From assembly GCA_016783145.1 (NCBI GenBank), contig JADHXD010000001.1, positions 20,665-84,664 on the forward strand: a stretch of DNA of 64,000 bases, given 5' to 3'. The notes beneath the pieces were generated by a model. It had not been told where the DNA came from and made no database searches. It saw nothing but the letters and a program-made list of their open reading frames with translations. Within the stretch, counting starts at the first letter, position 1. Every line of letters starts with the position of its first letter. Shown here piece by piece: positions 57,678-64,000 of this stretch. The DNA is from Anaerolineae bacterium. GTDB lineage: Bacteria; Chloroflexota; Anaerolineae; JAFGEY01. Made by a program: the position numbers and the translations under genes.

Positions 57678-57822
57678 CCCTGTATCCCCGCCGCACTGCA
57701 CACGCACATCGACCACCCGTGGAGACGAATACGCCTTTGTCGGGCGAGCAAGGGCACACGTGGCAAGCCTGTCGCGATGATCGGCTCGCGGCAGTCACAA
57801 GCAAGTGTAGAGGAGTCGGGCC

Positions 57823-59052
57823 ATGAGCGGGGTCGGGTATACGCTTGGCGGCTACCGAATCGAGGAGGAGATCGGCCAGGGCAAAGCGGCCCGGGTCTAC
57901 CGTGCCTACCAGGCTCAACTGGATCGATGGGTAGCGCTCAAGGTGCTGAAAACAAGCAATGCGGGCGATCAAGAGTTCCTCGCGCGCTTTCGCCGCGAGG
58001 CCAGGGCGATCGCTGCCCTGCGGCACCCCAATATCCTCACCATCTATGACTATGGCGAAGAGGGCGGGTACGCCTACATTGTGATGGAGCACGTACCCGG
58101 AGGCCCTCTCCGGGTGCGATTGACGGGACAGCCCCTCGAGTGGCCGGACGCGGCAACACTGATCATCCCGGTAGGCCGTGCGCTGGCCTATGCGCACTCG
58201 CGGGGTATCGTCCACCGCGACGTTAAGCCAGCCAATATCCTGCTGGCAAACGCAGACTGGCCTCTTCTGGCCGACTTTGGCCTGGTCAAGGTGGTCGGTG
58301 GACCAGGCACGATCACTCAGCCTGGGGTCAGCATTGGCACACCGACCTACTTTTCTCCCGAGCAAGCCGCAGGCGATGAGGTAGACCATCGCAGCGACAT
58401 CTACAGCCTGGGGATCCTGCTCTACGAAGTGCTCACCGGTCACCTCCCCTTCGAAGGCGGCACGCCGTTTGAGGCGATGATCCGCAGGCTGCGCGAACCA
58501 CCCATCCCTCCCCGACATCTCAATCCGCTGATCACGCCCCAGCTACAGGACATCACTCTGCGAGCATTGGCCCGAGAGCCCGAGGAGCGCTATCCCACCA
58601 TGCAAGCGATGGTCGACGAGCTGGCAAAACAGCCGGGCGCTACGGGACGGGTTGCTGTACAACCCTCGTCAACCTCGTGGTCGGCGGACACGACGACTCG
58701 CATCAGTGAGTTCTCTGCTGTCACAGGTCCTCACTTGATCGTCGTGAGTACCGAAACCACGGTGTGTCTCCCTTATCCTCAGAAGAGCGAGATCTTCATT
58801 GGCCGCGTCCATCCTCACACCGTCCCGCTGCCCGACGTGGACCTGGGCCCCTACGGAGGAAGCTCGGCGGGAGTCTCTCGCCGCCACGCTCGTTTGACAT
58901 TCGGCCCGGCAGGCTGGCTGCTGGAGGACCTGGGCAGTACGAACGGCACCTTCCTGAACGGTGTGCAGGTGCATCCCGGACAACCGGGGTGTGTGCAAAG
59001 CGGCGATTCGATCCGCTGTGGCCAGTTGATGCTGGTATTCTACGAGGAATAG
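57823..59052 (+). CDS. Ser/Thr protein kinase with C-terminal FHA domain
   Basis: EEIGQGKAARVYRAYQ, IVHRDVKPANIL, LADFGLVK, PTYFSPEQAAG; FHA 'IFIGRVHPHTVPLPDVDLGPYGGSSAGVSRRHARLTF...DLGSTNGTFLNG'. Confidence 0.92.
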   Translation: MSGVGYTLGGYRIEEEIGQGKAARVYRAYQAQLDRWVALKVLKTSNAGDQEFLARFRREARAIAALRHPNILTIYDYGEEGGYAYIVMEHVPGGPLRVRLTGQPLEWPDAATLIIPVGRALAYAHSRGIVHRDVKPANILLANADWPLLADFGLVKVVGGPGTITQPGVSIGTPTYFSPEQAAGDEVDHRSDIYSLGILLYEVLTGHLPFEGGTPFEAMIRRLREPPIPPRHLNPLITPQLQDITLRALAREPEERYPTMQAMVDELAKQPGATGRVAVQPSSTSWSADTTTRISEFSAVTGPHLIVVSTETTVCLPYPQKSEIFIGRVHPHTVPLPDVDLGPYGGSSAGVSRRHARLTFGPAGWLLEDLGSTNGTFLNGVQVHPGQPGCVQSGDSIRCGQLMLVFYEE

Positions 59053-59172
59053 CACAAGAGCAGAGAGATGCACCCCTCGCCCTTTGCCTGCCTGTGAGGG
59101 AATGCCAGGGACCAGACCCTGACCCATTGCCGCAGCACTTGGCGCTCTGGTACCAGCGAAAGGAAGTGCGCG

Positions 59173-62022
59173 ATGAAGTGTCCCAACTGTGGCCTTGAGA
59201 ACCGGCCTGGCGCTCGCTTCTGCAAGCGCTGCGGCCAGGCGATGGAGGAGGTACAGGGGAGCCTGTGCCCGGCCTGCGGGACCGCCAACCAGCCCGACGC
59301 CCGGTTCTGCAGACAGTGCGGGACCTCTCTGACCACCGCCTCCGCCCCGCCCCAGCCCATCGCCGAACTCACCTGTCCGGCCTGCGGGGCCAGCAACAAG
59401 CTGGATGCGCGATTCTGCCGGCAGTGCGGCACGTCCCTGGCCTCCGTCCCCTCCTCGCCGTCCGCCGACGCCGGCCTGACCTGCCCCGCGTGCGGAGCCG
59501 CGCTCAGGCCAGGAGCCCCTTTCTGCTCCCAGTGCGGCGCCCGCAGAACGATCGAGCCGGTGCCGCTCGCTCCTCGCGAGCCTCCTCTTCCGTCTCCCCC
59601 CCGCGCGAGTGACGCCGGGGTGCGCGTGGCGGGAGGGGTCAGCGGGCAGATGGTCGTGGGAGACCACAACCTGGTGCTCCAGGTCGAACACTTGCACGGC
59701 GACATCGTCCACAAGGTTCAGCAGCAGCCGCAGGTCCGCCACCGGTCCAAAGCCGCTACCAGCCACCTCGACCCTACCCCCGAGCTGCTGGACCGGCGGA
59801 CAGAGCTGGACGTCGCCGCCGATGCCTTCGGGTCCGCCGCGCCGATCGAGTTCCACGGCCAGGATGGGATCGGCAAAACGGCCCTCTTGCGTCACCTGGC
59901 TCACCACTACCCGGGGGGCGCTTACCCTCAGGGGGTCGTATACCTCCTGGCCCAGAGGACACCGGTCGCGGACCTCTTCCAATGCCTCCACGATGCCTTC
60001 TACGAGAGCGATATCGCTTTCAAGCCCAGTGAGCGCCGCATCCGAGACGATCTCCGGGGAGAGCAGGCCCTCGTCCTTCTCGACGACGTGGAGCTGCCCC
60101 GGAACGAGGTCGAGTCCCTGATCGACGTCGCACCGCGCTGCACCTTTGTGCTCGCCTCTCCGCAGCGCCGCCTGTGGGCACGAGGGCGATCCATCGAACT
60201 GGGCGGGCTGCCCCTGGAAGACGCTGTGGCCCTCGTCGAGCGCCACGTTGGACGTCCCTTGACCTCCCAGGAACAGCTCGATGCCCAGGGCCTGTGTGCC
60301 GCCCTCGACGGTCGTCCAGATCAGCTCATCCAGGCCGCCGCGCAGGTCTGCGAAGGTGAATGCTCCCTGGTCGAGGTCTCTCGGCGCGCGCAGACCTCTG
60401 CGAGGACACTCACCACGGGTGCGCTGGCTTCCCTCTCTGACACCGCGCGACGGATCCTGGCACTCCTGGCAGCGGTCAAAGACGCCCCACTGCACGCCGA
60501 GCACATCGCCGCCATCCTGGGCACGACCGATGCCCTCCCTGCCCTCCAGTCTCTGCAGCAGCGCGGACTCGCACAGGCCCACAGCCCTCGCTACAGCCTG
60601 GCCGGCACCCTGGGCGAGGAATTACGGGGATCCTGGGACCTGGACCCCTGGACGGAGCGCGCCCTGTCCTACTTTGCGTCGTGGGCAGAGGGGGGGCAGG
60701 CGACCGAGCTCCTGCTCGCCGAGGCGGACCCCATGCTGCGCGTGCTCGAATGGGGTGCTGGCGCGGGGCGTTGGGAGCAGGTGCTGCGCCTGGGTCGAGC
60801 GATCGAGGGCCCCTTAGCCCTCGACAGGCGATGGGGGGCGTGGGCGCAGGTCTTGCAGTGGATCTTGGAGGCCTCACGCGCGCTGGCGGACCAGGCTGCC
60901 GAAGGGTGGGCCCTGCACCAGTTGGGCACCCGCGCCCTCTGCCTGGGCGAGTTCCCTGCGGCCCGCACCGCGCTGACCCAGGCCCTCGACGTGCGCCAGG
61001 CGCTGGGCGATCAGGCGGGAGCAGCGGTTACCCAGCACAACCTGGACATTCTCGTGGGCCTCGTCGCTGCGCCGCAGGAACCTGAGGAACCGCCAGAGGA
61101 ACCGCCTCGACCACCGAGCCCAAGCCTTCCGCTGCTGGTCAAGGGGGCCATCGCCCTCGTCTCCATCTTGATCCTGTCCGTGGGAGGATGGTTCGTTTGG
61201 ACCCAAATCCGCCCCCCGCCTACGCCGCCACCGACGTATACGCCTCGACCGCCGACGTCCACGCCGGTTCCTGCTGTCCGGCCAACCGACACGAGGCAGG
61301 CACCCACCCCGGCCCAACCGAGGCCAACCGACACGAGGCGGGTCCCGTCGCCCACTCCCGACATCTGGGGGCCGAACATCGAGGACATCCGCGTTGAGCC
61401 AGAGCGCTATCCGGGCGAGGCCCTCTGCGGCAACCAGCAAGCCGACGTTTCCTGCCAGATCACCGACCCCTCCGGTGTAGGGCGAGCAGCACTCTCGTAC
61501 AGATATACGTCCGCAGAGGGCGTGGGCACGGTGCGGACGGAAGCAATGGAGCGCACAAACGACGGGCGCTACCACGCGAGTCTCGGGACCTTTCCGGGCG
61601 AAGGCGAACTGGTGTTCCGTGTGGAGGCGTGGGACGATCTCGGGAACCCCTCCAGCTCGGGCGAGCAGGGACGGGTGGTCCTTTCCTGCATCCCGCCCAG
61701 CATCGAGGAGATCATCATCGATCCCGAGTACCGTCCGGGCAAGTCCGTCTGCTACTACCAGGACCTGGTCGTCATCAGCTCGGTCGTCGACTCGCCCCCG
61801 GCAGAGAAGGCGCAGTTCTGCTACCGGTTCACGCCCGCCGAGGGCGGATCGCCCAGGTCGGGGTGCGTCGAGATGGAGCGGGTAGACGACCAAACCTTCT
61901 CTGCCCAGATAAAGGCTATGGGATGGTGGGGTCAGTTGTCCTACACCGTCGAGGCCTGGGACGGAGAAGGGAACGCGTCCCTCCGCGAGGACGTGAGAGA
62001 GGTCAGCATGTGCATTGAGTAG
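59173..62022 (+). CDS. Transmembrane STAND (NB-ARC-like) ATPase: four zinc ribbons, NTPase, TPR-like region, TM, two ectodomain repeats
   Basis: Four CPxCG..FCxxCG units; Walker A GQDGIGKTALLRHLA, Walker B ALVLLDDVEL; TPR-like 'EGWALHQLGTRALCLGEFPAARTALTQALDVRQALGDQ'; TM 'LLVKGAIALVSILILSVGGWFVW'; duplicated Cys-containing C-terminal modules. Confidence 0.85.
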   Translation: MKCPNCGLENRPGARFCKRCGQAMEEVQGSLCPACGTANQPDARFCRQCGTSLTTASAPPQPIAELTCPACGASNKLDARFCRQCGTSLASVPSSPSADAGLTCPACGAALRPGAPFCSQCGARRTIEPVPLAPREPPLPSPPRASDAGVRVAGGVSGQMVVGDHNLVLQVEHLHGDIVHKVQQQPQVRHRSKAATSHLDPTPELLDRRTELDVAADAFGSAAPIEFHGQDGIGKTALLRHLAHHYPGGAYPQGVVYLLAQRTPVADLFQCLHDAFYESDIAFKPSERRIRDDLRGEQALVLLDDVELPRNEVESLIDVAPRCTFVLASPQRRLWARGRSIELGGLPLEDAVALVERHVGRPLTSQEQLDAQGLCAALDGRPDQLIQAAAQVCEGECSLVEVSRRAQTSARTLTTGALASLSDTARRILALLAAVKDAPLHAEHIAAILGTTDALPALQSLQQRGLAQAHSPRYSLAGTLGEELRGSWDLDPWTERALSYFASWAEGGQATELLLAEADPMLRVLEWGAGAGRWEQVLRLGRAIEGPLALDRRWGAWAQVLQWILEASRALADQAAEGWALHQLGTRALCLGEFPAARTALTQALDVRQALGDQAGAAVTQHNLDILVGLVAAPQEPEEPPEEPPRPPSPSLPLLVKGAIALVSILILSVGGWFVWTQIRPPPTPPPTYTPRPPTSTPVPAVRPTDTRQAPTPAQPRPTDTRRVPSPTPDIWGPNIEDIRVEPERYPGEALCGNQQADVSCQITDPSGVGRAALSYRYTSAEGVGTVRTEAMERTNDGRYHASLGTFPGEGELVFRVEAWDDLGNPSSSGEQGRVVLSCIPPSIEEIIIDPEYRPGKSVCYYQDLVVISSVVDSPPAEKAQFCYRFTPAEGGSPRSGCVEMERVDDQTFSAQIKAMGWWGQLSYTVEAWDGEGNASLREDVREVSMCIE
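59188..59559 (+). repeat. Protein-coding tandem zinc-ribbon repeats (4 units)
   Basis: CPNCGLENRPGARFCKRCG / CPACGTANQPDARFCRQCGTSL / CPACGASNKLDARFCRQCGTSL / CPACGAALRPGAPFCSQCG. Confidence 0.85.
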
Positions 62023-62059
62023 GCCCCTCGCCGGGACCGTTTGAGCCGAGGAGGAAAGA

Positions 62060-63256
62060 ATGACCGTCTACGATGGAGGGCACGCGCTGATCGTCGGCGT
62101 GGGCGGCGATTTGCCGAACACAACGCGCGATGCCGAGGGGCTCGCGGACATCCTCAAAGATCCATCCCGCTGTGCCTACCCGCCCGGGCACGTCCGCCTG
62201 CTGAGCGGCGAGGGAGCGACTCGCGACGCGGTGCTCTCTGCGCTCGACACACTGGCCCAGACCGCGGAGCCCGAGTCGGCAGCCATCGTCTACTTTTCCG
62301 GACACGGCTATCGGGTCGCCTCACCGACGGGCGAGTTCTTCTACATGCTCCCCTACGGGTACGACCTGCGCCGGCTGTACCAAACCGCGATCAGCGGCGC
62401 CGAGTTCACGGCTCGACTCCGCGCCATCCCTGCCCGGAAGCTGCTGGTGCTGCTCGACTGCTGCCACGCGGGAGGGGTGGGCGAAGAGACCGAGGCACCC
62501 GGCCTGGAGCTCGCCAAGTCCCCTCTGCCGCCGGAAGCGCGTGACCTGTTGGCCGAGGGCAGCGGCAGGGTGCTCATTGCGTCCTCGCGGAACAACGAGC
62601 TGTCCTTCGCTGGGAGGCCCTACAGCGCCTTTACCCTGGCTCTGATCGAGGCCCTGTCTGGCACAGGCGCTGCCAGGCAGGACGGCTATGTGCGCGTGGC
62701 CGACCTGGCCCTACATGCCCGCCAGGTCGTCCCCGGGCGCACGCGCGACCGGCAGCACCCCATCCTCCACTTTGAGCAGGCCGACAACTTTGTCCTGGCC
62801 TACTATGCTGGCGGCGAGACGCAGGCCAAGGGCGTCCCCTTTGCCGGAGAGCCCGAGATCGAGCCCGAACCCGGGGCGTGGACCGCCCTCGACCAGCGCG
62901 GACAGACCGTCCACGGCCCGCAGGTCAACGTGGCGGGGACCTTCGAGGGCCCGGTCACCGTCACTCAGAGCGAAAAGACCGATATGCGCGGCGCGCAAGG
63001 CGTCGTCTACAAGCCGGCTGGACCGGTCACTCAGGAATTCGGCCCACACGTCGAGGTCGACGGCGGGGTCAGCGGGCAGGTCGGAGTGGGCGATGGACAG
63101 ACCATGATCCAGATCAGGGATGCGTCCGCGGACCGCGACCGAGAACAGACCCCGAGCTCAGGGCATGCTCGGCAGTTCTGCACCTCGTGTGGACGGCGGC
63201 TGAGGGCCGGCGCCAGGTTTTGCAGCGGGTGTGGCGAGCCGGTCGATCGGTCATAG
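62060..63256 (+). CDS. Caspase-like (peptidase C14) protein with C-terminal zinc ribbon
   Basis: Catalytic His AAIVYFSGHGYR and Cys LLVLLDCCHAGG; 'ASSRNNELSFAGRPYSAFTLALIEAL'; C-terminal FCTSCGRRLRAGARFCSGCGEPV. Confidence 0.9.
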   Translation: MTVYDGGHALIVGVGGDLPNTTRDAEGLADILKDPSRCAYPPGHVRLLSGEGATRDAVLSALDTLAQTAEPESAAIVYFSGHGYRVASPTGEFFYMLPYGYDLRRLYQTAISGAEFTARLRAIPARKLLVLLDCCHAGGVGEETEAPGLELAKSPLPPEARDLLAEGSGRVLIASSRNNELSFAGRPYSAFTLALIEALSGTGAARQDGYVRVADLALHARQVVPGRTRDRQHPILHFEQADNFVLAYYAGGETQAKGVPFAGEPEIEPEPGAWTALDQRGQTVHGPQVNVAGTFEGPVTVTQSEKTDMRGAQGVVYKPAGPVTQEFGPHVEVDGGVSGQVGVGDGQTMIQIRDASADRDREQTPSSGHARQFCTSCGRRLRAGARFCSGCGEPVDRS

Positions 63257-63269
63257 GGCCCGTTCGACC

Positions 63270-63298
63270 TTGACAGGAGGGGAGATCCCTCCTATACT
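63270..63298 (+). promoter_or_regulatory. Consensus-like promoter TTGACA-17-TATACT with inverted repeat in spacer
   Basis: ttgaca 63270-63275, 17-nt spacer, tatact 63293-63298; spacer contains aggaggg gagat ccctcct. Confidence 0.7.
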
Positions 63299-63331
63299 GG
63301 TGTAAACGCGCCTATCAAGAAAGGGGCCTCC

Positions 63332-64000
63332 ATGCGCAAGGGAACGAACCTCCTGACCATGTGCATCGCCGGACTGGCGAGCACGATAGGCATCGTGGCC
63401 TTCTTTGCCTGGCTTCCCTCCCTCTCCCCAAGAGCGACGGTCGCCGGCGCGTCCTGGATCGCGAACCCGGGCTTTGAGGGCGAGTTCACGGAGCTGGAAC
63501 AATGGCTGTCGATCGCGGATGGGTGGGAGCTGTGGTACGCCACGGACGGGGGCGAAGACGGCATCGCCGCGCCCAAGGCTTTCCAGGAGAACACGCGGGT
63601 GCGCGAGGGCCTCCAGTCGCAGCACGTACGGGCACAGAATGACGGCAGCATCTTTGACGCCTGCCTCTACCAACAGGTCACAGGGATCACGGTCGGGGAG
63701 TACATCCGCTTCTCTGCCTGGGCCTACGTGGACGCGCACGATGACCTGAACTCAGAGGAAAAGTGGCAGACCCGTGTGGGCATCGATCCCGATGGGGGCA
63801 CGGACCCGCGCGACATCAACTACTACCTCTACCCGTCACTGTGGGATTCGGTCACCGAAAAGGGGCGGTGGCAGCACCTCAGCGTCGTGATCAAGGCGAC
63901 CTCCCCGACGGCGACCGCCTACGCCTGCGCGCATCCGATCTGGCGCTATAGCTTTCACGTCTTCTGGGATGACACCGAGTTCGCAATATCCTCGGAAAAG
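63332..64000 (+). CDS. Exported protein, N-terminal beta-sandwich-like module (partial, runs off window)
   Basis: ATG 63332 with upstream aagaaagggg; MRKGTNLLTMCIAGLASTIGIVAFFAWLPSLSPRATVAGASW signal-like; 'YQQVTGITVGEYIRFSAWAYV...VGIDPDGGTDPR'. Absent from the ORF track because it has no in-window stop. Confidence 0.75.
   Translation, partial: MRKGTNLLTMCIAGLASTIGIVAFFAWLPSLSPRATVAGASWIANPGFEGEFTELEQWLSIADGWELWYATDGGEDGIAAPKAFQENTRVREGLQSQHVRAQNDGSIFDACLYQQVTGITVGEYIRFSAWAYVDAHDDLNSEEKWQTRVGIDPDGGTDPRDINYYLYPSLWDSVTEKGRWQHLSVVIKATSPTATAYACAHPIWRYSFHVFWDDTEFAISSEK

Noticed and set aside
58669-60582. 637-aa minus-strand ORF
   Set aside because: Antisense shadow of the kinase-FHA and STAND genes; Arg/Gly/Asp-biased, no recognisable domain, while the plus strand has clear motifs throughout.
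63251-63739. 162-aa minus-strand ORF
   Set aside because: Shadow of the real plus-strand CDS starting at 63332, which has an RBS, a promoter and homology to the 15-16 kb gene.
1-64000. tRNA, rRNA, CRISPR arrays, transposases, phage genes
   Set aside because: Read for these specifically; no tRNA-like cloverleaf, repeat-spacer array, transposase motif or phage structural gene was recognised, so the island is not called a mobile element.

Overview
GC-rich bacterial chromosomal window, most likely Chloroflexota. That lineage call is an inference from TIGR03662/TIGR03663-type proteins and the domain style; no rRNA is present to confirm it. Three blocks are visible. (1) ~1-16.4 kb, minus strand: large polytopic membrane glycosyltransferase-like proteins (GT39, Agl23/TIGR03663 with NHL repeats, DUF2298/YYY, and a GT39-DUF2298 fusion) interrupted by an ECF sigma/anti-sigma pair, plus a secreted-type two-domain protein of unknown function. 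(2) ~16.6-34.6 kb, plus strand apart from an AMMECR1-domain gene: a DeoR regulator, an orphan MsmX/UgpC-type ATPase, and a polysaccharide/nucleotide-sugar block (two SDR epimerases, fucokinase/fucose-1-P guanylyltransferase, GmhB-like phosphatase, GT2-sugar transferase fusion, DUF2723, DUF4012). (3) ~34.6-63.3 kb, plus strand: a dense signalling island whose proteins nearly all carry a similar short zinc ribbon (CPxCGxxNrxGArFCxxCG). It encodes five Ser/Thr kinases, two pseudokinase-PP2C phosphatases, two vWA proteins, three FHA proteins including an FHA-FHA-ABC transporter, a DA1/LIM-like metallopeptidase, a membrane subtilase with zinc ribbons, a membrane-anchored GH3, a transmembrane STAND (NLR-like) ATPase with a predicted ectodomain, and a caspase-like protease. 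The STAND and caspase proteins share a GGVSGQxxVGD module. This island is the best candidate for an undescribed system. No tRNA, rRNA, CRISPR array or transposase was recognised. Two CDSs that run off the window edges (1-948 minus, 63332-64000 plus) are missing from the supplied ORF track.
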